Below, in pieces: positions 1 through 12,076 of a DNA stretch of 64,000 nucleotides. Numbering within the stretch: the stretch's first letter is position 1; the number at the start of each line of letters is the position of its first letter. Location: NCBI GenBank assembly GCA_038087015.1, contig JASBNA010000003.1, forward strand, positions 744,001 through 808,000, in the 5' to 3' direction. A program made the position numbers and the translations under genes. The notes under the pieces are model-generated. The model searched no databases, was not told the origin of the DNA, and saw nothing but the letters and a program-made list of their open reading frames with translations. The DNA is from Cerrena zonata. Taxonomy: Eukaryota > Basidiomycota > Agaricomycetes > Polyporales > Cerrenaceae.

Positions 1-663
1 TTTTATCTTTTCTCACTTTCATCACTTCTCCCAACAACTCTAAACGGCAATTCAATATCTTATATATTACCGCGGAAAGACACTCTTCTTTTATGATCTG
101 TTCGCCTTAATCGTAATTCCAACCCCAATCCGCCGCCGCAATATCCTCCCTCCCAACTTACTTATCAACGAACCCTTTCGACATTCAACATCCGTCTTCC
201 CACACCTGCACACTCGACGACTCCCAGCAAAGTCTGCCCCCTGACCTCAAGTCCCAGTTCTACTATTCCCACCCCACCCTTGTTCTCATCACAACATCTC
301 TGTAGTGTCTGTCTGTTGTTAGCCTACTACCTGCAAGCCTCCTTTGTTGTTGTTTATGTTGACGGAATAACCTCCCCATATCACTTCCTATTCTGACCTT
401 GGTGGATTTCTCTCAAAAACTCTTGTCCCCTTTTGTCATTTTTTGCTTCAAGTTGTTTCTGTGTTAGTTCGACGTATCCTACTTCTTCGCGCGGTATTTT
501 AGTTCGGCTTTCGTTGCTGTTGCTTGTGTTGTTTTTCTTCTTCTCCGATGTCACGATTAGATACGAATGATGAGATGAATGATATTCGATGACCCCCTAT
601 TTTGACGAGTGCCCTAGAAGTCAACATTCTACGTCAGAAGAGATGCAAGGAACGGATAGTGTA
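1..663. other. Intergenic, no gene seen
   Basis: No convincing coding region is visible. The + strand is rich in C/T tracts and T runs, which fits the 3' untranslated region of a plus-strand gene left of the window, or a promoter. The Gea-type gene on the minus strand ends at 664, so this stretch also holds its 3' flank. Confidence 0.5.
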
Positions 664-3600
664 TTAAATAAACGAAAGCGAAGGAATAAGTAAGTATGGT
701 ACTACAGTCCTAGAATGACGAGCGAAAAAGGAGAGGTTGTTGGTTATGATGCAGGGATCCTCTGCGGTTGGTGGTTGGGGCTCAGGTTGCGACTCGAGCT
801 GAGGAGCTGTTGTAGGTGCAGACACCGGAACAGGGACGGCAGCAGGTGCGGGCGCAGCAGGTGGAGGTGGAGGTGGGAGTACGTCAGCCAAGAAGCCAGG
901 GAGGAAACGTTCCATCCTCTCATGTGTCGCTGCCCACAATGCCTTCTGCCTAGACTCTCGTGTGTCTGTGTCACTTCCTGGTATAGGTGGGACCAACAGG
1001 TGAGTCGCATTCATGACCAACACCACATTCTTGAGGGACTCAGGGATAGCTTCGGTCTAAAAATACCAAATAACGATAAAGTCAGTAAACGGGAATGCAA
1101 ATAAAAACACGAGGCCAAGGGGAGGTTTTCATTCGTACCATTGGATCTCTTCGATCGATATACATAAGTCGATCCATGAGGTCAAGCACCTGGATCCAAA
1201 TGACTCGGATATCCGCTTGTTGGTTCTCCCTCGCCTCGAGATGCATAAAGGCTTTAGCTAACAACGCCGACGCGCGCAAACGTGTCTCAGGCATGCCAGT
1301 AGGATCCCGGAGGAACGTTGGTGATTTGAGCAATTCGTCCAGAAGCGGGAAAATGACCCTGTTGAAGAGCTCCTCAACCTGCGTTTGGTCTTCTGGATCC
1401 AGGGATATGTGAGGGCCCAGGATGAGCCTTTGGATGTGGACTAGAGCGGTATGCCGAATCTCTCGGGACGTGTTGCTGCATTGGCGGGCGAGGACAGATA
1501 GGAGAGGCAGGTTGTATTGGTGCCAGACTAGATCGTGCTGAGGTTAGCCTTGTTACAACACCAAGTCCTTGGTTGCGACTTACCTTGTTCAGGCTGCAAC
1601 TTTGCCTTTTCTGCGATAGGTGCCCAGAATCGCTTCAAATCAAATAAGATATCAACAGCTTTAAGACCTCTTTCGATAGGTGGCGTGCTGCACGTACGGA
1701 CATTAATACTCGCGTGACCGACTGAGACATAATTAACATCCACTTACTTCGCCGCGTTCAACGTTTGGTTCCTACGGCCCTGTTGCTGGGCATCCGTGAC
1801 AACACCTGCTACAGTAGCAAACTCGTCCAAGACAGTCACAAGCCCAGGTAAATTATCTGGCGTGAGACATTGATCTGGGCCGTCAGCGATTATCGATTGG
1901 ATATACTCGAAGGTTTGACGAGATGCTTCGGGGTGTGGAATGATAGATCGGAGCAAGGAGAATGCCATTCGCCACTCTGTCGGCGACGATATGATATGGC
2001 GGTGTCTAGTAGCAATCAAAATAAACCCTGAGGCAATTTGTTCCGCTACGGCATTTGAGATGCTGGGGGGAAGGTTTGCCAAGATGTCAAAAGAGACATA
2101 GACTTGGTCGCGCAATGAAGGCTGTTGGAAATTGTCAGTGACATAATGATCCGTTTAATAATGGAATAGTTACCTGTATTGAGAGTATAAGGCAAATCCG
2201 CAGAAGACCAACAACAGCTCGCTCAATGAGCAAGATACTGTACTGCGTTGGGGTCGATAGAAGTGCAGATATATGTTCATAAATTATGGGCCATAGGTCC
2301 TGGATGTATTCAGGTGTTTTGCAGGTGATACTGATCATGGCTTCCAATAGGAAGACTGAGGCTGGGTCGTAAGGAAGTGCATAAGACCCATCCTGGCTTG
2401 GTTCCAATGTCGGACCAACATCATCAGCTTCCTGACGTAGTTTGGCGACAGTGCGTTCATGCGCTAGAGCCTCAAGGGCGCGAACAGCTGCACCCAAGGC
2501 TTCTGGGTCAAGTTGCCTACACCACGTATGAGCACTTGATTGTTCAAAGATTCAATTAACTCACAAAATCTGTTTGTAAAGTCCATCAAGTCTGCACGAC
2601 GTGATGCAATCGATTGCTGCGAGCGTGTTTTCAATGTCTGAATCTGTGGCTTCCGGGACTAGTGCCTCGGTGCTGGCAGAATATGGGGTCATCAAATAGG
2701 AGGAAAGGGCAGAAAGTAGGCCATCACTTCTCTGGGCGGGTCGAGGAGGCTGAGCTTTACGCAATGGAATGCTGGTCACTCCGCCCAAGAAGTCTTCCAT
2801 TTGCAGCATTTCCGTTGGTAACAGAGAATGTAAGAAAAGGTTTTCAAACATTTCAAATATCTACGCAGGATTTCAGTACTCGAATGCAGAACAATTGAAT
2901 ATATGCTTTACCTGCGTCCAACCTTCGCGCAGCGCATTGCCATTACCATTGACGATATTGAACAGGACTACCGCAGCAAGTTGACCCTTGAAGTTTGTGC
3001 CAAATTTGGTTGACAAGAAAGAGATTGTGACGCTTTGACCTTCGACCTCGACAACGGGGTAGTTGGGGACCTGGGCAGGAAGCGATTCTGGCAGAAGAGA
3101 AGTAGCTTGTGAAAGAGAGACGACAACATAGTCGAAGACGTCTGGCATATTGAAGTGTCTCGCCAATGTTGCACATTGACGGAAACCAGATATTGCACGT
3201 TCGATGATGTAGTCGTCCTCGAATGTGATGAATGCATACGCGATAGCCGAGACCACAGGCTTCCACACACCCTTGAACATTTCCGCATCGAACAGGGACG
3301 TGTTTGCGATTGTAAAGTCGCCTAGATGAAGTTAGAAGTGTTCGAGAGAGACTAAGGACGACATACCAGCTCGTTTTGAACGCTGCAGCAATTCTTTCCA
3401 GGCATATTCGAATCCTAGTTGTCCTGTATGTTCTTCTGGCATTACAATCTCTTGTTTCCTGATGGAGTCGTAGATGTTTTGCTGTTTTCGAAGTCAGCGA
3501 CTAATCCTTTGGCTCACTACATGCGACATACCAAATATTCATCGGAGAAATTACTACCGTCGTTGACTCCTTTCAGGTTACGCTTATAATCTTCAATAGT

Positions 3601-6275
3601 CATACGTTTCTGTAGGTGGTAAATTAGCATTGTGAATTTTGGGGCAATAACTCAAATAATTACCCTGATCTGAGGATTGTGAAGATCAGTATTCAACATG
3701 ATAATTGAGTAGGCCAGGACGTAGATAGCGTCTTGCGATTTGACTTCCGCTGTGAAAATTGTAAGTAATATGATGAAAGCCGCTTGAACTGCGAGTTTTA
3801 CCTGGATCGGCTGCAAAGTAAACCTCGGCGAACGTTTCCGTGATACGATTGATTTGCTGCGATTCCCCAGGAAGACGGAAAGCTTCCATGAACTCTCGCA
3901 TTGCATCGGCGACAGTTTTCTTTTTAAAAATGAGATGTTTGAAGTCGTGTTTCTAACTTTCGACTTACATCTCTGAAGTCAAACAAGCCCATGAACGCCT
4001 GGAGCAGGTCAAGATTTTCCGGCCTTGATAGGTAATCACCGAGAAGACGTTTATCTAACCGAGTACAACTTTTCAAGAACCTCGCCAAGGATAAAGGTCG
4101 GGGCACATCCGGTTCTGTGTAGATGAGCTGTTTCTCCTCAAGGAAAGTAACCCCTCCTTTCGGTTTGGTGTTGAAGCGGGCGGCGCCAGTAAGAATCAAC
4201 TGCTTTTGTGATTTGCTCTTCAGCAGCTCATGGGGAGGCGTAAATTCCTAGCCAAATGATTAAACGAGAAGATATCTGCCATGATAAAATAACCTACAGA
4301 AGGCCATGGCTCGTTCACCTGTGTATAGGCCCAGTCAGATATCATGTCTAAAACGTAAGAATGAAAACTACCAACACCTTCCGCGCGAGCAGACATGTGA
4401 TTCACAAAGGCTAACACGAGATCCAAGCAAATATACTGTGCATTCTGAGCCTGCGAGAATTGATGGGGTCCATAATTTGACGAATATATACCCTGAGATG
4501 CTAGTGAGTGGTATACAAAGGCTTGTCCACATTTTAAATACCTTTGTTGCGAAGTCTAAGAGACGTTCAAACATATTATCGCAGTTGATATCACAGTCAT
4601 AGTTTGCATACAAGTCCACCATGAAGCTAGGAGGATCGGAAAGCAAGCTCAGAGTCTCCAATAACAATTCACGTATATCACCACGTGCAGGTGGTACCAG
4701 AGGTCGAGGGGTGGGAGGAGGCTTGTCTAGATCGGCAGCAAGATGAGGAGCATGAAGGGACGGAGTACCCGGTCGAGGGGATGGTGATGCCCCTCTGAGA
4801 GGAGGTTTCCCTGTTGACGGTGGTGCTAGTCTATCAATAGTGAATGTCAAGAAAAGCTCTAACTGCATCTTGAGCTTAGGTCGCATAGTCTCAAACATAG
4901 TCGAAATGGTACGAAGAGTAGTCTGTAGGACAACCGGATTATCAGAACGAGCTAACTGGAAAAGATATTTGCAGCCATAGTCGAGAACGAGGGCCGACAA
5001 AGATGGGAAGTCGCATATCCGCATTCCAGCAACTTCAAAAGCGACATTTAAGACTCTTAAAGCAGTAAGACGCGTCGAATCGGTGTGTGCTTGGTCGGAG
5101 GGATCCAGAATATTGATTAAGACGCGCAAAAGTTCAAGGATCGAAGGGAGGCCGTCTAGAGAAATGTTAGCATCAATCTAAATCATTATACCGTGATTCT
5201 TTCGAAGTGCATACATTGAACTTTGGGCAAACGTCCAGGAGAAATGGGAGTGGATGCTGTCTCAACGGCTGATTCCTCGATGGGGACATCCTGGGGTGCA
5301 CCGTCTTCTGGTACATTGTCACCAGACGGAGGATGAGCGTCTGCTGTAACTGTCTGAGATGAACTCGCGTCTGTTTGGACGTTCATCTTCACGTCGTTTT
5401 CTTGAGTTTCATCTGCGGTCTCCTTTAGTTTCTGTTCTTCGATAACAGAGTCCAACTGGTGTAACCGGGTAAATACAGTCCTAACGAGGGCGTGCATAGT
5501 TGCCTCAGCAGACCGACGGAGTAGCTCTAGTATTCTTTAAGTAAGCAGTAAGCAGTAACGATATGAATTTACTCAACCGCTCAAACGCATTTGACAGCAT
5601 GTTGTTAAAGTGGTCTCCAACATTTCGCAGACCTCTATGTCGCCTAAAATGTCAGATACATTTCCGCACATACAATCTTGAACCAAAGTTATGATCTTGA
5701 GCAAGACTACTTCGTCCCCCGAGCTATCACTGGCCTCGAATTTACACCGAGAGACAGTACTACTGAGCTCGGAGAGAGCCTGTCCGAGCCCTAGCGAGCC
5801 GGGACTGATTAAGTTGCATATAAAGAAGTTGTGAAGAGATGACAGAGCCGCCGAGGTAATTGGTCCAGTAGATAGTGGAGATCGGATAATTGCAAAGAAA
5901 GGTGCAAGGAGTGTCGTCAGTGGTAAGGAGGATATGTCTAGTTCTTGTTATGAGTTCTCTCTTAGTTAGAAACGTGTACAAATCCGGCATACCATCGACC
6001 TCCTTCACAAGTCGTCTCAGTTCTTGGAAGCCACCCATAAGGTCTTGCTCCGTGCTTCCACGCTCGGGCGCAAAATGAGAGGAGTTCTGCCTATTTCTCC
6101 GTAGTCCAAGGCTGCTTGCCAGTGCAGAATCCCTCGTACTGAATGTATGTAATGATGACGCCCATCTTGAATTCTTGCGCATTACAGAGGTGACAGAAAG
6201 TATTTCTGATAGAAGAACATGTTTTAGTGAGACTTCGGTTTTCGGAACATTTGGTCCCGGGTTTGGAGTAGCCAT
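664..6275 (-). CDS. GEA1: ARF guanine-nucleotide exchange factor, Gea1/Gea2/GBF1 family
   Basis: A large Sec7-domain exchange factor that would load GTP onto Arf1 at the cis-Golgi for COPI vesicle formation. The N-terminus (from 6275, MATPNPGP) carries the family block SEILSVTSVMRKNSRWA. The Sec7 domain lies around 3650-4200: motif 1 reads FRLPGESQQINR with the glutamic finger, and motif 2 reads YSIIMLNTDLHNP. Just before it is the FNTKPKGG segment typical of the GBF1 branch and not of Sec7/BIG. Upstream are a MHALVRTVFTRLHQLD segment (about 5460-5500) and helical regions (4370-5130) matching the DCB-HUS part. The C-terminal part is helical, then Pro-rich, and stops at 664. The gene is split by many introns, so the protein is roughly 1,500 residues, close to fungal Gea proteins. 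Exon edges were not all resolved. Function is inferred from family; identity is secure. Confidence 0.93.
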
Positions 6276-6712
6276 CCCGGCTACTTTTGACTGGAAGCAA
6301 GTGAGGGTAAAAGGTAAGGAAAGTGATGATGTAACGGCAACACTTCTTACTACTACGTGTAAGCGGTTGCTTTAAGACGCCGAACACGTCGCCAAATTCG
6401 GCTGTTTATTTCGGAAGCTCTTGCCAAACAATACCCCCGATTAGGAATAGAAATACACCGGAGTCCTTGAAATAAGAAGAATGAAAGATGAAATAGATGA
6501 ACATAGACAATTGTAGTCTTGATTACTCCAGTGTATGACGTTTCACCGTTGTGCACGTTTGCGCAATTTAACACATCTCAACAACTCATGAAATAGGTAG
6601 CAGTAGTCCCCTCGGTATCTGAACATCAGCCAAAATTTGGTTTCATGATATTCGCAATGCAAATTCGACAGAGTAAAGGATGATAATACAAATATGTCAG
6701 CGTATAATAACT

Positions 6713-7955
6713 TCATTGACCCGATCCCTCCCCTGCTCGCTGCGTCATAGCAGCTTGACCAGCGGCGGTGGCTGCGAGTCTTGACCGTTTCCTCTCGGCC
6801 TCTGTTGATTGAATTAATAAAATAACAATGCGATGCAGCGAACTTATACGAACCGGCTTCCTTCTCCCGTTCAATCTCTGTCACAATTGCCTCGATCTGT
6901 GGGAGATCCAAGCTCTGCGAAGAGATTCAATGTACATTTCGAGTACGATCAGCTTGGTGGAACTTACTGTGATTTTGCCGTAGCTCTCCATTACGCTGAT
7001 TTCAATGTTCTTGGCTCCCGTCTGAACGACCTCAAGAAGACTTTTCACGGTCAGTTTGATTGCGTCATCACGAGACATTCCATCTTTGTGGTTCTTCTCC
7101 AAGAATTCTCGAACGGTCTTGGATGAGCGACCGATTGCGTTGGCCTATGTTGAACCAGATGAGAATTCGCGTTTGTGAAAATATTAAAGTAAATGCTGAC
7201 CTTCCATTCGCTATAAATTCCACTAGGTTCTGTTTGATAAAGGCGAGGTTTGGTGTCGTGAGGATCAAACCCTACAATAAGAGTAGAGATTCCGAATGGT
7301 CGGACGCCTCCAGATTGGGTGTATTTCTAGTTATAAGTCAGAATCGATCACGTTCAGAGAACTGAACAAACCAACCTGTTGTATGGTAGCAATATGTCTA
7401 GTAATATATTCGACTGTGACAGGGTCTTCGACAGTGAGACGATGACTTTGACATTCTATACGTGCACGGTCGATAAGAACACGTCCATCAGCGGTGAGAC
7501 CTGTAAATATATTGTTAGATGTATTATGCCAGTTCCTTGAACATGCCTAGCATACCTGCGAACGCTAGACAGATGTGATCGTCCAACATGGCAACCTTCC
7601 GCACAGTACGAGGATCCTGCAGCTGGAGGACCGATTTCTTCTCTACTCCGAGAACTACAACATCCTGACCACGGAGTCCGACCTAGGTATCACGTTAATT
7701 AATTCAAGAAGCCCAAAACGCGAGCAGTTAAACGTACTGCACATGTTCCCTTGCGTACAGCTTCGAGAGCATATTCAACCTTTTCGGTAAGTTTCGCAAG
7801 ATTAGTTACGGTTCCATGCTTGGTTCTATATGAGATGTACCTGGAACAAATGACCATCAGGAGAGAAGACAGTGAGAGCTAGACATTCTATAGTCAGCTT
7901 TCTACTATATTATAGCAGTTTAATATTGCCTACCTCGATCGTATGATCTCGACAT
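6713..7955 (-). CDS. PRE6: 20S proteasome subunit alpha-4 (PSMA7/Pre6 type)
   Basis: An alpha-ring subunit of the 20S proteasome. The start at 7955 gives MSRSYDRA, then [16 protein letters not shown], the proteasome alpha N-terminal signature. Later exons give [17 protein letters not shown] and [18 protein letters not shown], which fit the alpha-4 subunit better than its paralogues. The last exon starts after an intron within the EKEA tail and ends in a short Ala/Arg/Gln-rich extension (GEGSGQ, stop at 6713-6715). Alpha subunits have no catalytic Thr; they gate the pore and bind regulators. There are about seven short introns. The gene is divergent from the C78 peptidase, with 273 bp between the starts. 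That pairing of a proteasome gene with a deubiquitinase-family gene may be coincidental. Confidence 0.93.
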
Positions 7956-8228
7956 GGCAAAGAATAGCGAGAGGAGGTGTATTCGAGATGGTGGATTTAG
8001 GATAGCGTGTACCGACGCGCGTACAGAATGACCACCACAGTAGACGCCCAATTCACGAAGCACATGGGCGCTCCTCGATCACACTCACTGTACTGCGGCC
8101 ACCCTTAATACTTTCTCGTCATTACTACTACTAGCACTGATATGCTACTATAGCATCATATTTCTTTCTGAGTGAATATCTTCGTTGGTGTTGTGTTTTC
8201 GAGCTTGCCATTCTGTGCGTCCAATTCT

Positions 8229-10137
8229 ATGACAGGAAGAACGAGCGAGGACGATGTCGTATTCATCGGTTCCACTTCCACGTTAGTCTTTATTTTGAAT
8301 TTGACAATTGTGGCGGAGAGCTCAAGTTGCATGACCGCTGATATTGTTACAGAGATCCGTTTTTGTGCTCACTATGTCCAGAGGATCTGACAAAATATAC
8401 ACCCGAGGCCAGAGAATTACATTATTCTTACCATCTCGATCCACCATCCACTAGCAAAGGTGATTTCAGTTACAATATCTAATACTATTTCCTAGAACTC
8501 ATCTAGCAGCGCCGTCAACTTACAAAGGAGGGTCTTCAAGCAAGACAGAGAAGTTTCTCAGACCCTTTACGAAGGCAGCACAGAAGTTTCACAAGGAACC
8601 TTCTCGTGAGGTGTTCTGGTATCCATCGAAATGCACTCCACCACCTCCCAACTATACACCAGGTAGGTTTTCACGGAAGTGTCTCATTTTGCAAAATTCT
8701 GATAGACCTCTCAAAAAAGCATTGGTACACCTCATCCGCAAATCCTTAAACAGACTGCATGACAAGGGACACGTCCAGAAGGCACATATCTGCTACAGTA
8801 ATGCCGTGCATGTCAGTCACGACAACTGGGATTCAGGATGGGGCTGTGGGTTAGTATAGGCGACGAAAAATACAAACATTATTATGTTAAGCTGATACAT
8901 TTCCAGATATCGCAATTTTCTAATGGCCTGTGCAACTCTTATGGAGCGATGTCCAGAATATTCCCCTTTATTGGACCACCCATTAACGCCAGGTGTTCGG
9001 AATCTTCAAAAATGGATAGAACAGGCCTGGAAAGATGGTAGGTTACACGCTTGAGCGCACCAGTATATATCATATATTTATCCTTAACTTTCAGGCTTTG
9101 ACACAGAAGGCGCCGCAGACTTGAAAAATAGACTTTGCGGTACTAACAAATGGATTGGGACAGCAGGTACATCCAGCCTACCTTTGCTCTATATGAGATA
9201 TCGCTGAACTGTTCTAGAGCTTTATGTTGCTTTCTCATACAGAGGTATCCCGTAAGTCGCACCCTCACACAAATGTTTGGACGGCTCGCTTAATTATTAC
9301 ACAGTTGTCGGCTGGTTGATTTTGACTTCACGGGGAAGAAAGGTATGGTATTGCCCTAATATTTTATGCTTATATCTAATTCGTACTCGCGACAGACAAA
9401 AGCCCTCTATACAAATGGATCACGGAATACTTCAGCGAAAGCAGTACAAAGCATGCCACTGTGAATGATGCACTAAGAGGTGCTACTGCCGTCGTCGTCA
9501 CTGACAAGATGCCATTAATCCTGCAACACGAAGGTCACTCTCGTACTATCATTGGTTTCCAGCGTCTCAAAAATGGCTCTATTGAACTCCTGATGTTTGA
9601 CCCACGGTGAGTGTCACGTCTGGAACTTGGATAGCAACAGTGGTTAATATATTTGACACGTAGTCCGTTACCCAAGCCTGTCCGCTTCGCAGCCCTAAGA
9701 ACATCATCGGGTTCGGATTACCACCCCCCGCCCACGAAACCGGTTGAGAAGGCGACCTTTCAGAAAGTTGAAGAACGAAAACGGAAAGCAAGTAATACAA
9801 GTGTCACAATGGTCACTCATACGGCGAAACGTGTGAGAGGCTATGGGTCGGATGACGGTGTCATCGTCATCGACAGCGACGATGAGAATCAACCGGAACC
9901 CAGCACCAAATCGAACTCTAAAGATGATCTAGATCCTGCCGCCGTTCTGAAACCTTTCACTCTGAAAATTGATTCGTTAAAGTACGTGGCCTTTACTTTC
10001 TCAAGCAGCATCAATAAATACTGATCTCGGTTTACAGTAAGAAAAAGTATCAGATATTATACTTCCCGCTGACCGAACCTCTCGATGAACAGGCTCGACT
10101 TGCGTGTCGCGTGGTCACAAGTACAAAGGGCGTTTGA
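8229..10137 (+). CDS. C78-family cysteine peptidase with N-terminal zinc finger (ZUFSP/Mug105-like)
   Basis: The likely product is a ubiquitin or UFM1-type isopeptidase of family C78. The start ATG at 8229 gives MTGRTSEDDVVFIG. Exon 2 encodes a UBZ-like zinc finger (CSLCPEDLTKYTPEAR, then H-x3-H). The peptidase domain follows: YSNAVHVSHDNWDSGWGCGY contains the nucleophile Cys in the WGCGYRN motif, and later exons give GTNKWIGTAELYVAFSYRGIP and the His-containing LILQHEGHSRTIIGFQR. After the catalytic His there is an acidic/basic disordered stretch of about 90 residues (9720-9960) before a last strand YQILYFPLTEPL. Stop at 10135-10137. The ZUFSP/Mug105 branch is known as a Lys63-selective deubiquitinase. 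Most fungi lack UFM1, so deubiquitination is the likelier activity; that is inference. Confidence 0.85.
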
Positions 10138-10382
10138 GGTTCATGTTTCAATTTTCAATTTCGGACTCCAGGGCATTACCATGATACACTACTAACATCT
10201 CAAACTCACTAATTAATACATACCAAGGACATTGCATACGTTACACTACACTGTATATACACTCATCACTACCCATACACTCCCACTATGACATCAATTC
10301 TCTTAGAGAAGACAAGCGAGATACACGTAGAAGCTGCGTATACGTCAGATGTAATAGCTCTGGGTCAAAACCTCATCAGTCT

Positions 10383-11722
10383 CTATGCAGATGCCATAGC
10401 AGCATCTTGGTCTGCAGGTGATATCTGCGACTGAAGCCCCTGTAATGGCTGGAGATCGAGTCCTGCTACAGCAAAACGGAGAGCTCTTTCCCATGCCTCC
10501 TCAATAGTATAGCCCCCAGCTCGCATGATACCCTCTCTATCTCGTCTGACCGCTTCGCTAACAGGGTCGTCGTAATCTTTCCGTAAAGTGAATTTGTCTT
10601 CATACGCATACCAATCGTCCTGGATGGGAACGTGTGGAACATCCGGGATAGCGGTACTCCGAGTTGGCCTTGACCTCAGGAAACCGGGCGTATTGCGTTG
10701 CAAAGAACTGGAAGTTCGTGCAGCCACACGTTTTGCTGCTTCCGCGCGGGAACGAGCGATAAGCTTCTTAACATCCTTGTCGCTTGTTTCCAGTTTGTCG
10801 ATGAGCTCTTGCCTGCCTTGTTCTCGTTCCAGTCTTTCCGCTTCCTCGAGTTTCCGTAGCTCTTCGGCCCTTTGTTCTCGCTCGAGTCGTTCTGCCTCTT
10901 CATGTTCCTTCAGGTATTGTGCATATTGTTCTTCTTTTCGGAGGTTGTCTTCGATTATAGCCGCATTCTCAATTTTGTACTGTGCGATACGGGCTTCAGT
11001 TTGTGGAATGTCGATACCATTTATGAGATTGAATGCTATAATGAATTTCATTCAGATACCAGAATCCGAAGATAAGTTAATACATTACTCACCAATATCC
11101 TCGACTTCTTCCAAGTAATCATTATATGCTCGATTATCAGCAAAGTCTTCCTGTCGCTTGTTGAAACTGAGGGAAGTAGTATTAGCTTACTCTTAGGAGT
11201 TATGTAGTTATAAGCCTACTCTTTGGCTATACGGCGTCGAACAGCTACTTCTTTCTCAACATCGAGATCCTCAAAGGTCTGGGGAGTGAAGGCTAGCTTC
11301 CGCAATGTTTTATTACAAATGGGACAGGGCGCTGGACCCAGCGTAAACAGACGATCAATACAAGACTCGCACCTGTGAGCATGTCCTTCAGCAATAATAT
11401 TGGAACTCGCAGCTGGTTCGCCTTACATCTTATGATAACAGGCACTAACCAGCAGCCGAAGTTTAGGGTTCAAATATCTATCTGATTTGCATACTGGGCA
11501 TTGATCATCCATAGACTGAAAAGGTCAGTCAACATGTAGTTGTGTAGTCGTCTAACTTACAAAGTACTCTGACGTCCTTCCAGAGGGATCCTTAACGCCA
11601 CCTCCGAATACTGTTGTCGAAGTACTTTGTATTTGAGGAGTTGAATTGCGCGTCGTATTCGAGCTGCTCGAAGCGCCACCTTTGCGAACTGTTGTTCCAC
11701 GAAGCCATCCACGCGAAGTCAT
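10383..11722 (-). CDS. TFB3: TFIIH/CAK assembly subunit Tfb3 (MAT1)
   Basis: The RING-finger subunit that joins the CDK-activating kinase to core TFIIH, needed in transcription initiation and DNA repair. The start at 11722 gives MTSRGWLRG and a Ser/Thr-rich leader of about 50 residues. The C3HC4 RING follows (MDDQCPVCKSDRYLNPKL, then CESCIDRLF and GPAPCPICN). Next comes the conserved TPQTFEDLDVEKEV link, then IAFNLINGIDIPQTEARI, diagnostic for MAT1. A long Glu/Arg-rich coiled coil (about 10700-10990) and a C-terminal region rich in Asp/Ala end at 10383. The gene is convergent with the C78 gene (246 bp between stops). Cys/His ligands are complete in what I could read. Exon boundaries in the RING part are approximate. 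Confidence 0.92.
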
Positions 11723-12076
11723 CCCAGGTTATTTATCGTGAGGTGAGACAGGTACGATTCTATTCCAAGATATTATTTCAGCTCAAGAGGCCCGAAGGTA
11801 TATGATCAAGTAAAGTGTTGATGGCAGTTGTGGTGGAATGAGGAATGCCGCAGGTATAGTTTGATGACAAGGATATGTTCACGTAACAGGTGTCATCATG
11901 GGCGTTATGAGCTGTATGCTTACAATCACTCTCTAAACCGTGACTACGCTCATCGCTCCTGTGTATAGATAGGTCATTTTCATCGCTGTAGTCAAGGATT
12001 CCCAGTCAATGAAATTCGGATTATTAAGCTTTGATGTCTGGTATAACATCCCGCTGCATAAATTGGCCTTCCAGCA
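11723..12076. promoter_or_regulatory. Divergent intergenic region
   Basis: A 354-bp stretch between the starts of Tfb3 (-) and the dioxygenase (+). It must hold both promoters. I see no obvious repeat or ORF in it. Confidence 0.4.

Noticed and set aside
10588..11118. 176-codon Ser/Arg-rich frame on the + strand
   Set aside because: It is antisense to the Glu/Arg coiled coil of Tfb3; the composition is the mirror of that repeat, not an independent gene.
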